Of a stretch of 64,000 bases of DNA, positions 11,400-32,995 are shown piece by piece. Origin of the DNA: Xiphias gladius (Eukaryota; Chordata; Actinopteri; Istiophoriformes; Xiphiidae); the NCBI RefSeq assembly GCF_016859285.1, contig NC_053400.1:32593501-32657500 (forward strand), in the 5' to 3' direction. Numbering within the stretch: the first letter of the stretch is position 1; every line of letters starts with the position of its first letter. Below the pieces are notes generated by a model. That model was given only the letters and a program-made list of their open reading frames with translations. It did not search any database and was not told where the DNA came from. A program made the translations under genes and the position numbers.

Positions 11400-11850
11400 G
11401 TTAACGATCTTCAGGTCACCGAGCTTTTGCGGTTCACTTCCGGGGGATGTTTACCGCAAAAGGGAAGACCGTCCTGCCTCTGCTAACGAACCACCACCTA
11501 TCCGGCAACATTATTAAATCCCCGATTCTGCGGATTTCACACACACATTACCGGTAACTTCGGAGCCGGTGGTGACTCGTCGCTGCGCGGAGAGAAAAGT
11601 CCCGCTGGCCTGACGGGCTAACGTTCACGTCGGGCGGACTTCCTCCGAGCACCGGTATTACTACGACGAGGTTAGCAGGCTAACTTTAGCCCCGTTATTG
11701 ATATCACATTTCACCAATGTCGACACTATTAAATAATCCGCAGTCTAGAAATGTTCCTCCTACAGAATAATATAACTCCTTGGTATATATTTATCTGCCT
11801 TGCTGCATGCGAGGTTCAGGTATGATCCTTTTATGTGTTGCTGAGTAAGC
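11400..11850 (+). promoter_or_regulatory. csnk2a2: Possible csnk2a2 promoter and untranslated exon 1
   Basis: A CpG-enriched stretch upstream of csnk2a2. It includes a perfect ETS-type site, CACTTCCGGG, at 11435-11444. A possible donor (gttcag then gtatga) sits at 11820. The coding start exon of csnk2a2 has a good acceptor (tttctgcag) ending at 13548, so an untranslated exon must lie upstream, and this is the best candidate. Its exact borders are not determined. Confidence 0.45.
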
Positions 11851-12229
11851 TAGGTCGCCGTAACTAACAGCTAGCTAGTTAGCATTAGATTAAACGATCG
11901 TGAATGACGCCGGCGCCCCCGAAACCGGATTAGATGTTGCGATAACATGGCGATAACCGGCAAGATCGGTGTTAACCGGACCCATGTGAAGTGTCAACAG
12001 TGGCTATCTGGCTGGTGAAAAGGGCCCCGGAGAGCCAGTGTCGTGACGGGCTCCACACACAGTTTTTTTTTTTTTTTTTTTTTTGGGGGGGGGGGGTCTG
12101 TGATTTTTAAAATGGGCTTTTGGGAAGGGGGGGTCTGGTTCTGGGTCTGGTTCTGGGTCTGACAGGGAAACGCAATTGAACACGACACCTGCCACAGTCC
12201 GTCGACCGAGAGGTTTTAGTGTTTTCGTC

Positions 12230-13190
12230 GTGGTTTAATGAGTCTACATGTGGTGGTTTTGAGGTAGCTCTGGTCTGATGTGGTCTGGATGGAGAGAATG
12301 CAGTGAGACTGACAATTTTTTTTCTTTTCTCAAAGAGAGAATAAACTAGTGGTTTCACAGAACCTGAAACTGGGTTGTAAACAGCCTTTAGAGTCTTCAT
12401 GTTAATCGGATCCAGGTTTGGCAAGTCTGAGGACCGGTTGCTTTTAAAGGAGATAAAGCCCACGGCTGTCTCTGGTGGTAAAAGCACAGAAAGTCTCTAA
12501 AATGTGAAAAGTCTCCAGGTTTATGTAAGACAGGTTTGACAAGTCTAAAGACACCGGTTTTTGAGGCTGACCTGGTCTGCTGTGGTCCAGATGGAGAAAC
12601 TGCAGGGAAATCACTTATGTGTCTGTTTTCACACACAGAATTGAGGTTTAGCAAACCAGCCCATGGAGTCTCCATGTTAATCTAGTCCAGGTTTGACAAG
12701 TGTAAGGACAGTGGTTTGTACAGTAGATAAAGTCCAGTGTGGTCTGTCTGGTGAAAAGGCAGTGAAATCTCCCTTTTTCTGTTTTTCACAAACAGAATAA
12801 AAGTTTCTGAGAGAGGAAAAGGGGATTGCGATCAAAATGGTCACCAGGCTCAGGGAAAGTGGTTCTGACTGGGACATGAAATAGACAGGACAGCGGCTCA
12901 TATGTCACAAACTGGCAGGTAGTTCTGTCCGGCAAGGGATTTTAGGTATTCTTTAGTGTCTCCATGTTTATCTAGTCCAGGTTAGACAAGTCTAAGTACA
13001 GTTTTTTTGAGGTTTTCCTCGTCTCATATGGTCCTGACACAGAGAATGCAGTGAAACTTCTATTTATGTCCTTTTTTTTTTTTCATTAGTATAATAAACG
13101 TATTGCAAATCTGAAACTTGGATTTAAACAATCTGTAGAGTCTCAATGAACATCTAGTCCAGATTCCACAGGTTGGAGTTTCGGGGCTTT
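12230..13190 (+). repeat. Degenerate tandem array in the csnk2a2 5' intron
   Basis: The phrase atctagtccaggtttgacaag recurs, with changes, at about 12405, 12526, 12680, 12970 and 13152. Each occurrence is followed by taaggaca-like and ggtttt-like words, a ctggtctg(c/a)tgtggtc word, then agatggagaaactgcagtga-like and ctgttttcaca-like words. Spacing varies from about 125 to 290 bases. It is non-coding, and I do not recognise it as a named repeat. Confidence 0.6.
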
Positions 13191-13818
13191 TGGTCTACAC
13201 CTCTACAGTGAAAATGTTTCTCTTGTTTCAGCTTCACAAATGTGTGGATTTGATGCTTTTCTTCGTCATATATGAAAGTAAACCAAATATCTTTAGGATT
13301 TAAGACTAATCATTATATAAAACAAGCAATAAATCACCCTGGGCTGAAATTGTTTGTTTATTTTACTGTTTTTACGCTTAAGAGATTAATTTGAGGAAAT
13401 AATCTTCAAATCAATCAGCTCCAGCCCTTTGTGCATTAAATATTATCTGAGTCTCTGCTCAGAAGCCAACCTCAGCCTCATTGTTATTGCATCCTTTTGT
13501 TTGAATTCTCTCCTCTCCCTCAGTTTCTCCTCTCCCGTCTTTCTGCAGCTGGCGGGTCTTCATCCCATCCTGCCCAACTTCCTGCTCAGGGGCTTCACGC
13601 ACTCAGTCTTCGTAGCTCTGTCGGTCTGCTCAACAGCTGCGTCGGACCGGCCTGACGACTTCCAGCAGAGGCCACAAGCAGCCAAAGCCAATGGTAAGCG
13701 CAGCACGGGGATCCTAGTGCCACATATTCTGGAGAGTCGGTGCGCTGCCTTCCAGCATCAAGCCAACAAGTATTCTGCGCGAGGTGAAGGTCCTCGACAC
13801 GGAGCCTCAAAGCTAGCG

Positions 13819-22850
<9,032 letters not shown>

Positions 22851-22911
22851 TACCCAGAGAGCAGGTAACACGCAGCATACTTTTTTTTTTTTTTTTTAAG
22901 AAAACATGCCA

Positions 22912-23078
22912 TACAGTGCAAACGTTTTAGGCACTGAAAACAAAGTGAGGATGCTTCCAAAAAATATCGGCAATAGTTTTTCATTTATCAATTAACTGTT
23001 GGGATCAGGTCTCTGTGGGGGCCAGACCATCTGCTGCAGGACTCCTGGTTCTCCTGGGACAGTTCTTCATGACTCTGG

Positions 23079-23153
<75 letters not shown>

Positions 23154-23258
23154 GGCTGGTTGTCCTGCTGCAGAGTGAATCTGGGGCCGATCAGACGCCT
23201 CCCTGATCGCATAAGAATGAAAAACTCTAAAGCGCCTAAAACGTCTGCACAGTCCTGT
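22912..23258. mobile_element. MITE-like element with internal (GT)n
   Basis: The inverted ends are acagtgcaaacgttttaggc (22913-22932) and gcctaaaacgtctgcacagt (23234-23253). They match the ends of a Tc1-related family (compare gcctaacatgtttgcacagt near 30417). The interior has a 70-base GT repeat at 23081-23150 and no transposase. It sits in the presumed intron between the csnk2a2 stop exon and its last UTR exon. Confidence 0.65.
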
Positions 23259-23601
23259 GAAGGGACTCAGTCGGCAGTTTGTGAGGCACCTGTCCAAAGC
23301 CTCCCTTCATGACGGTCGTAACGTTCGGTTTGTGTTGAAACTGTTTTGACAGACTCACCCTCATTTTGGAGGCTGCGGTTTGTGATACCGATGAACTGTA
23401 CTGTTATACTGGTTTTTCTAGTGTTTCATCCTTTCATGACAGTGAGGGTGGGTGACATGACGGAAACACCTCCTGTATAATGCAGTACGGTTCAACAGCC
23501 GCACTCTGCACACTTCTATCATGTCTTATTATTACCATTATAACTGATAGTATTTGATCATTCTGGGGTTTTTTTGTTTTTTTTCTCCTTCGTCCGCTCA
23601 G

Positions 23602-24055
23602 GAAGAATCTTTGTTACCTCAACTTGTGACCTTTTCGTGGCAGAAACCTCCACATCAACAGCCATACTGGAGTAAGATGTCAATTTTTGCAGCAGACGGC
23701 AACACGCACGGATTAAACTTCTCCAAAAACAAAGCCCGGGGAATCTGCGCTGCTCGGTGCAGGTCACAAATAAGTCAGAGCTGAAATCGGATCTGACACC
23801 CAACCGCCACCTCCTCTTCCTCCCTCCCTCCTCCCAACATCGCCCTAAACGAGTTTTTAAAATAAGCAAAGTGGCTGTTGTTGGATCAGTATCAAGCCGG
23901 TGTTGTTGCTGTAAAGACATTTGTCCGTCATTGCGACGCTGTGGTGACCTGAGATTCAGTTTCCAGGTTTTAGCACTGAGTGGCATGGAGGCTCTTTTCT
24001 GCTATGGATAGAACAAAAGCTATATTGAAAGAGAATAAACCGTTTTTATTTAAAC
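23602..24055 (+). other. csnk2a2: Probable 3' UTR exon of csnk2a2
   Basis: A donor (gagcag then gtaaca) follows the stop codon at 22865, and an acceptor (cgtccgctcag) ends at 23601. The exon would then run to the poly(A) signal AATAAA at 24034-24039. Both splice sites are seen; their use is inferred. If this intron is not used, polyadenylation must occur elsewhere. Confidence 0.5.
24034..24039 (+). terminator. csnk2a2: Poly(A) signal, probably of csnk2a2
   Basis: AATAAA followed after about 20 bases by a tgtgttggac-type downstream element. It is the first canonical signal on the plus strand after the csnk2a2 stop codon. Confidence 0.5.
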
Positions 24056-25224
24056 GCATGTGTTGGACTTTTATTGCCTCAGGAGCGAGCAGAAGAAGTG
24101 AAATCCTACCTTTTCTGTTACCAGATGAACATACAGACCTACTGTCCAAATAGATTAAGGAGTTATCGGTTGCTGTAATGATCATGCAGCGACCAATAAC
24201 TCACCGAAGCAGCTATAACAGAGTTTCCTCAGAAAAAGGCCGTTAGAAGGTATCAGTCTTAAATATGTTCTTTTAGCTATGACATGTTTTTGTATCCGAT
24301 GTGCTGAGATTAAACACCTGTAAACCAAGTGTGACTGTTGTGACGGTAGATTTTCAGTCACAACCATCAGACCTGCAGCAAACACTGTCACTACTGCCGC
24401 TACAAGAGCGAGGAAGCTCCTCAGCATCAGAACAGTCCGATGCTTAACAAAAAGAAGAATTATTAACTTCCGTCGGTTCGTTCATCCATCCATCCTTTTT
24501 ATACCACTTATCCAGATCCAGCACACGTACATTTAATGAGAAATTGTTACACACTGCTAGGAAGTACTAAAAAAAAGTGGTGGTAATATTCTGTGAAAAC
24601 AGATTCAATTTTATTCTATAGGGTATTGAAAAAAACTCTTAAATTTAACCTTAACATAGCAGAAACCCTGCTTGAAAGACTCTAAGACGTATCCCTTTAA
24701 TTTATTCTTTTCAGAATAAAAGTAGTTGGGGTTTAGATTAAGTCAACCATACTGTGGCAGTAGCAGTACTAAACAGTTTAAATGGTGTCTAAATGTTTTA
24801 CTAAGTTTACTTTTGTCTAATTTATTTTTCAAGTTGTGAAAAACGACCTTTTACATAAAGGTTTAAGCTAAATCTGTGTTTACATGACTGTTGTCCAGGC
24901 TCAGATCCGATACTCTGGATAGGTATGGTGCCAGATTCTGACCTTACTACGTGGACTGGGTATTGGACATAATGTGACCGATCAATAATAAATACCTTTT
25001 CTTGATCAGTGTGATTATAAAATTCAGTTTTTCTGATACCAGACATTATATTCATAAACATTTTAAATTTTGGGGGGGACTGGGACTGGTATGGGGAGAG
25101 GAAAAGCTGGATCTGTGCTCTACTCAAAACTGCAAATATCAATATATTAGTTTTCTGCTAAACTATGTACGATCACACATTGTCCCGGTGTAGCACCGGT
25201 CTCAACATTAAGACAACTACTCAT

Positions 25225-25560
25225 GGATGGATTATGAGACAATGGGCCCCTGGACACAGACATGTGAAAGGCCCCCCACCCTTCTTACATAAACCCACAG
25301 ATTGAGAGAGACACTTAGTGGTGATTTTGCATCCATATCTGGTTGTTTTGTATTTGTTTTCTGCCTCTGACATTTTGTCAAGTCGTACTCGTTTCGCTTC
25401 GTGGCTCTCCTGCCTCTGTTCTTTCTTGTTTTGTGTATCTGTTTTGTAGTCGTCTCATTGACTTTCCAATAAACAGTCACTTCACACAGGGGCCCCTCTG
25501 AACTTTTGGGCCCCTGGGGCTGTGCCTGGTAGGCCCGTTCACTAATCCATCCATGCGACT
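25225..25560 (+). repeat. Dispersed GGGCCCCTG repeat family, copy 2
   Basis: Opens with attatgagacaatgggcccc and closes with ttgggcccctggggctgtgcc, tggtaggcccg and ccatccatg. This is the same order and orientation as the copy at 2325-2795. The interior differs in length but keeps thymine-rich gttttgt words. Confidence 0.7.
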
Positions 25561-26514
25561 GCTGCACAACTGGGCTACAACTTGAGGCCAATCTTCGAAG
25601 CCGCCTCCTGTTTACGTTTTTGCAAATTGGCCCTATTAAATGAACGCCCAATGAGAGATTAGCAGTTCGTCTTTGCAATGTACCACTGGATGTACAGACA
25701 ACTGTGGCTGTTTTACTTTGATGCTGACGCAAACTTAAAAATGTGATGATTCTCAAACAAGTTCTGTAGTCAAATGAACTCCGTTCTTTCCAGGTCGTCG
25801 GTGCTCGTTTTGGTGCATCATGAAACCAACCAGAGAGCTCGTTAAGTGTGTGTACTTTTTAATAAATAAACTGGAAATTCAAGGTGTTTTCCAGAACACA
25901 AAACACTTGTGCAACATTCGTGCGTTTACAAATAGGTGCATTCGTTTAGGCGAATCTGGGCTGAGGTTGACGAGGTCAGCAGACGCCAGCCTGCTCGAAT
26001 TTAAAATGTATCTGCTTACCAAATGGCTAAAATTGTAAACACAGCAGAGTAAATTTCAGTTACATATTAACCTTTCAAATCCAAGTATTTAAAATGCATC
26101 ATAGAAGTGAAGTTTACATTTTGGTTGAGTGTTTGAGTTAAAAACTGGGACTACTGAACTGGCTGCGATGCTGTTCAGCCCACATCCTGTTCTGCTCCGA
26201 CCTGGTTTTTCAGTCCGTCGGTGCTGCTTCTGCTCACACACACACACACACACACGACGTGGCCCAAAATGAATGCCCTGACTGACATCTGCAGGTTGTA
26301 AGTGTCAAACACGGTAAAAAGCAGCCTACAAACACACGGCTAGCAACAGCTGATGAGCTCTACACCCATCGAAGGCACGCCCACGTCGCCCCAGCCTCCT
26401 CCTCAGCCAGTGACTCGTGTCTGGGGTGAGGCTGGACGATAACTGGCTGAGTCCGGCTGCGTCACAAAAAGCCCAACAGTGTAGTAACGAAGCCACTGGG
26501 GCACTTCATCTACC

Positions 26515-26640
26515 GGTTAAAGGAACAGTTCGACATTTTGGGAAACAGTTTAGATGAGAAAATACCGGTCTCGTATCAGCCATTAGCTTAGCATAAAGAC
26601 TGAAAACAGCGGGAAGCTCTTAGCCCGCCTCTGTCCGAGA
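26515..26640 (+). repeat. Dispersed 'acagttcgacattttggg' repeat
   Basis: Contains aaaggaacagttcgacatttt, ccattagcttagcataaag and gactgaaaacagcggg. It is the same family as 222-445 and 51050-51720. Confidence 0.6.
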
Positions 26641-28255
26641 TGTAAAGTCGAAAATTGGCCATTTTGCAGGGACTTACGTGCGGGAACTGAATATTGGCTA
26701 AGGCTGTCAAGCTTTCTGTTCTCGCACAGAACTTTACAGTGAAGATTCTGGGAGAACTGGGAGGTCGGAATTTGGAACGCCCCACGAATTCGGATTTCGG
26801 ACTCGGAAAGTCGGAAGAACCTCGCCAACCCCGACCTCAAAATCCAAGATGGCTGCTCCGTGCATCAGCAGTAGTGAATGTGGTGGTAATTTCCTGTTTA
26901 TTGCCACTTCCGTCTTATCTGTGTCTCATGAAATCAGTCGTACACACGGTGCTGTCCGACCCCTCTCTGTGGACATGTTGCCACGGTGTCTGTACGCGCT
27001 GCGCGAAATACAGCGTATTGCGTTGGTATCAACCGGTTTTGCTAACGATGACAAGTGCGTCCATCTTGGTTTTCCGGCCTTTGCACTGGAACGCGGTCAA
27101 CTTGGGTGCGACGAACGACCCAAGCCCCGACTTCCGAGGTAAACGGAACGTGGCGCGAGTCCTTGACGTAAACAAAAGCTTAAAGCAGAAATGATAACCG
27201 TCACTGGCACATTTTATGAGCCCCACAAAGGTTAACGTACCCCCCCCAAAGATTTTCCTTCTTACATTTCGGACAGAGCTGAGCTGTATGCTGGCTCCAG
27301 CTACACACTTGAACGTACATGCATGAGAGCGGTACCGATCTCCCCATCTAACGTTCCCGGAAGAACGATAACGAGCTTGTTTCCCAGGACATCGAACCAC
27401 TCCTTCAACGTCGCAAAAGAAAGTTTGGTCGCAGCGCAGAGGTGGGAGCTCGGGGACGGGTCACATCACAGTAGCATATACTGATATCCAAAGACCACCA
27501 AGGACACAGTTAAGACAGAAACAACACAGCTGATTTATCTTCTTAATAACACTGATATTTTAAGACCTCCCTGGGGAATATTTTAATATTTGACTGAGTC
27601 CACTGGCACTTGATAATTTAAAGATTCATGGCCTCAGCTTCCACTTCCCCAGGGTTTTGAAATGATGTGTCCTTGGTGTCCTTTTTTTAAAATGCAGACA
27701 ATCTAAGGCATAAAAAATGTCTAAAAAGAAGGTATAAAGCTAATACCAGAAACATTCAGTCTGTTCTCTCAAAGTAAAAAAACTTAAATAATTGCATAAA
27801 TAAAGCATGTGATTATGAATGTTTAAATCTGTACATGACATGTTAGCGGTGTCCTGTACAGGCGTTGGGTGCAGTGGTTATGTATGAGTCTACATATATA
27901 ATGTCGGTTACATCGTAGAGTTGCAGTATTGAGGTAACTTCATAGTGGGAGTAAAGGCGAGGCGGGGCAGGGGGCGGGGGGAAAGGGGGGCAGTTGAACT
28001 GTACTCGGCTCTGTGAAAAAGCCACGTAGACATGCACTGGACAAAAGTGAAAATGTAGATAGAGGTGTTAGTGTGTACGTCCCTTTTGTTCGTATCAATC
28101 AAGTTTTACCAAAACACAAACAAAACAAAAAAACGCTCAGTTAAAGCATCGATAATACTGGATCATTTAAATGATATTCAGGGAACCACATGATACGGCC
28201 ATTGTACCAGCATCCTCCAGTTCTTCTTCTTGGCTTCAGATGGTGCAGGGGACGC

Positions 28256-29585
28256 TCAGGGCAGCAGATGTTGCAGCGTTGAATCGTCCAGCTCGTTGAC
28301 GGCGACGATGTGATCCAGGTGTTGCAGGTACCGCTCCCGGTCTCGCATGAAGTGTGGGATTCTGGTCCTGGGGAGCACCGCCAGGTGTCGCAGCCTCTCC
28401 ACGTCTTCGTAAGACACCTGCAGAGGTAAATGAGAGGGCTTATCAGTGGACTCGCGGGAGGGTCGGGTTACGCTAGGACAGAACTAGTTCGTACGACGCG
28501 TTGTATGGTCTCAACGTGGGGGAGGCGGCTTTTCTCCAGGAAGACGAGGGACAAACCGCGTCTCCTCTCTCACCTCCGCAGCAGGTGTGGGCAGTACCCG
28601 GACATTTGGTTTAGATCCAATACCAAGTGATACCAGGGGTAGGATAACCAATATCAATACTGATACTGATACACTGAATTGTTAAAAGCAGCTAATTTAC
28701 TGTGGGAGACAAATGTCAAGATGTATGAAGTGAATGCATCATCAAGACATTTTAATGACCGTCACATGAGGCTTTTTTCAAAATGACTTAATCACACGCA
28801 CGTTTAAAGACAAGACAGCATTAAATGGTAAAGAACAAATGATCAATATGTGAATTCTCCGATTTAGCATGATGGAACTTTTAGGTTTTTTTTGCATCGA
28901 TCCTAATGGACGATAGAATCGATAGTCAAAACGAGACTTCGTATTGGTAATATCGATACTTTGGGGACTGATCCTTCCATCCCTACACCACAGAGCTGGA
29001 CAATTGCGGCTTGAAGTGGGCGAGGTTTTGTCAGATTGTTGGTTTTGCAAAAGTACTTTCTGTACTTTTGCCCCTTTTTTTTCTTCCTTTTTTCTTTTTT
29101 TTTTCTTTAATTTGAATTTGTAGCAATGTCTGTATTTTGTTCATAATACTTCTAAACCTGCATCTATATGATTTAATTGGCATTTTTTAAACTTGATACC
29201 CTAATGTTTTTAAGTTTTGTTTTTTTGTTTTATTCCTCCTCTTGTCTGAAAATTCCAGTTGCGCTTCATAGCACTATTTTATTTTCATTTGCACCTCGTA
29301 GCTCTGGTTTTGAACGGTTCTGTAGAGCTGACGTTTGCTTGCTGCTTATCTTTGCTCCGCGGTGGCAATGCAGGATCTTGTCTGAATGAAGGAAAAACTG
29401 ACCTTGCCCAGAGAAGTCAACATCTTGAAGTCGATGGACCTTCGATGCCGAAGAATCCGCAGGATTCCGTCCAGATAAACCTGATCTTTACTGAAGCAGC
29501 CTGAGACAGAAACACACAACAAACAGGGAGAATAAAAATAAACGCAGTGCACATCTCCTCCAGTGTAAGTGTGGTCACTGTTCAT

Positions 29586-29672
<87 letters not shown>

Positions 29673-32600
29673 ATGGCCCTCTTACTTTTACGGTTTGTTT
29701 GATTTACTCACTAAGAATCTCTCTTAATAAAAAAGACTCTTCTTAATGTCCTGCTGTTATAATCATGATTAGAGAAAAGAGGAGCTGATTAAAATTTTTT
29801 AAAAAGGGCTCAAAACTATGAATTTCTTCAAGTTACTACTTACGAGCATCACTGGGCGCTTTTTGGACTTCCCTCACCCCAGTCTCACCTCTCAGGCAAC
29901 ACGGTCTACGGGCGAGTGCATTTTGGTTCCTCATAAAACAGCTGAGGTGTTTCAAATCCTGCATTGTTTACATCCATGTTTTCTTGCGTGCACGTGCACG
30001 GACATCTCCATAGCTACAAGGGTCAAAAACTCCAGCTTTAATAAGACCACAATTTACGAAGCATCTCTTAAGTTTTATTTCACGGACAACCACTAATCTA
30101 TTTCATAATAATGTATTATTTGTCAGACTGATATAAACACACTCAGTGGCCTCTTTATTAGGTACACGTGTAAAAAATCTATTGCAATTCAACGAAACAG
30201 CTCTGCCATGAAGAGCTGTGGCAGGTTCCCCGAGATGCTTCGAACCACCTACCTGCCAAGTGACTGAGAAAACCGTGCGCAGGTGAATTAAGGAGAGCTG
30301 GTGCTGTTTTAAAAGCAAAGGGGGGGTCACAGCAAATACTGATCTGATTTAGGTTTTTTTCCTCTCAACTGCACTTTGGATGAAGTTCACTGATTTTATC
30401 TTGAGTATTTTCAGTGCCTAACATGTTTGCACAGTACTGTAACTGAATTGACTCTTTGATAACATTGTGTTGATCGCAACGTTATCAACCGTGTTGATGG
30501 TGCGTGTGTTCACCGTGCTGCGAAGTGTCCGTCTGTCCCCTCTTGGCTCTCAGACAGTACTCCCAGCGGACATCCGGGTCCGTGACGAAGCGGGCGATGT
30601 GGCTGAAGAGCTGGCTGAAGCTCATGCTGGTGGCGTGGTACACCGTGTAGTACAGCAGGGCCGCGCGCCAAAGGTAGGGCTGCTTCCTCAGCAGCACGCT
30701 GTGCAGGCTGGCCAGGCCCTCCTCCGTGGGATTGGCTGGTTTCAGGCCGAACTGCTTCCTGCCCTCTGTGGTGGCCCACGGCTGCAGGTTGTTGTTGACG
30801 CCTCGCAGATAATGCGTGCCTGCGGAGAGGACTAACAATCAATCAATCAAAGCGACAACTACATTTATGTCTACGAGCAAACACCTTAACACCTTTTTGC
30901 GACTTGATGTATTTTGCGGCTCTGGGCCTATTTACTGATGCTGTGTGTGGGGCATTTTTTTCCTGAGGACCAACACACTGATTGGACCAACACACAGTGA
31001 GGTGTCAGTTCCACATATTCCAGTCTACTCCAGCAGGATCCCCTACGACTCCTCCCGAGGGAAACATCGATATCTGGACCAAATCTTTCATGGTCAACCA
31101 TCCAATAAATGTTGAGACATTTCACTCAGGGGATCGCTAAAGTCAGTAGGATTCATCTTCTGGGGAAAAACTAATGTTTGAACAAAATTTCATAGCAATC
31201 CATCCAATAGTTGCTGAGATATTCAGTCTGATGGACGGACAAACCAACAAAGGCGACATTACCGTCCCTAGCGCCAGGCTGCTGCAGTAGCAGGTATGAA
31301 GCTAAAATCTGATTGATAGAATATGGAAACAGCAAATGTCGGGTTTTGGTGTTTCTTTGATTTGTTGTTCAGTTTTGTTTTGGGTCTTTTTTTTTTGGCT
31401 ACTGGCATAGAAATATCATTCGGTCCACCACTTTGGTCCATACTGAAATATCTCAACAATTACTGACTGGACTGCAGTGAAAATAAAAACCCCTAATATT
31501 ATGCTATGTAACATTATATAACGTGTGTGATAGTTGATAGTTGGTATTAATCTGCTGTGTCAACAGCCTCCACTCTCAGACGCTGCAGATTTTTGCTCCC
31601 AGTCACCATCGGTGCATCGGTTCAGGGTCTGAGTTCCAGTTAAAAAACCATGAAAACCAAACCACGAAAAAAAAAAAAAAAAAAAACAGCCCCAGAGCAA
31701 AAGTGCACAAAAGTAAGTGCACAGGGTGATCCCAAGCCTCACACGGCTTAACTGTCTTGCTCTCTTGTGTCATATTACCTCCCCTTTGGGGAGCAAGTAA
31801 GAAATACAAAAGGAGGAGGTGCCGAGGAAACCTGAAATCCTACCCTCAGAGGTGACACCTCAACTGGCTTCGGGCTGCACAGCTGGCTCACCTGTCTGTG
31901 GGCTTGAAACTGTTGTGTAGTATCATATGACCCTGGGGTTTTGTTTTGCTTAAAAGATCATGTGATGGATGGACTGTTCGAACAAGCAGGGTGCAAAATT
32001 ACCACTGAGGATCATGGACAAACAGTGGACCTACACTTTTAATCCGTCGTATAGTTTGGTTCTCTTTACAATGAACAGCACAACCTCACAGATGCGAGCG
32101 CGTCTGTAGACTCTAGGTCTTGTTTGGTCTATCTATACTCAGTTGTCTTCAAAAGTTTGGGCGCATGACTTATATTCCCCTTCTGCCTATAAAACGCTCA
32201 GAACCTCATGAACTTGTTAGGACTTGTGAGGAAGTGAGGAGCTGTGAGTAGGAATAGTCAGCGGATGATTCACTCTCTGCCTCCTCAAACCTTGTGCTGA
32301 CACTCAACAACCGTGGGCTGCTCCCAGCGGCTGACTGTGGATCCGAGGATGAAGCCGACTGACGTTACAAAGCAGGGGAGGCTATAAAAAGATATCAGAG
32401 AGCTTCCAGCTCGAAATGTCCACGGGCTGCAACGTCATTAAGAACTGGCAGTGAAGGGAAACTGTGGCAGTCAGGACAAAATCTGGAAGCAGGTCAAACT
32501 GAACTTTTTGGCCACAATCACCAAAAGGTTTGTTTGGAGAAAAGAGAAAAAAAAAAGAAAAGACAAAAGGCAGCATTTGATGACAAGAACACCTTTCCAG

Positions 32601-32959
32601 GTGACATGGGGGTGGAAATATTCTGCTGCAGATGTTTTGCAGTCGGTCGTGAAAGTGAAACTGAAAAGACGCCCGTTTCTACAACGGGACCATGATCCAA
32701 AGCAGACCCCTTGAAATCCACCATGAAGCACTTCAAGAAACACAAGCTGAAGCTTTTTCGGTATCAGGCCCGTGGCTTATCCCGGTGTGTGAGGTGACTG
32801 CGAGCTGCAGCGTGTACCTATCTCATGTCTCAGCATCCCCTCCAGCCAGTGCTGCCGAGCCCCGGCCAGGTTGATGGTCAGAGTGGGACGGCAGCTCTCC
32901 ACCACCATCACGGCCTGAGACAGAAGCTCGTCGGACAGGCGCACCACAACCTGAACACA

Positions 32960-32995
<36 letters not shown>

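Larger units (their letters stand above)
24060..28255. other. Intergenic space between convergent csnk2a2 and matcap1
   Basis: Both genes end into this 4.2-kb space, so it should hold their 3' UTR ends. It contains GGGCCCCTG repeat copy 2 (25225-25560), a CA microsatellite (26237-26254), the aacagttcgacattttggg repeat (26515-26640) and a palindromic element around 26755-27150. No conserved exon was seen. A run with four G tracts is at 27963-27990. Confidence 0.5.

Noticed and set aside
22988-23312. Cys-Val and Thr-His open frames
   Set aside because: They read through the GT microsatellite on both strands; the composition is wholly due to the repeat.
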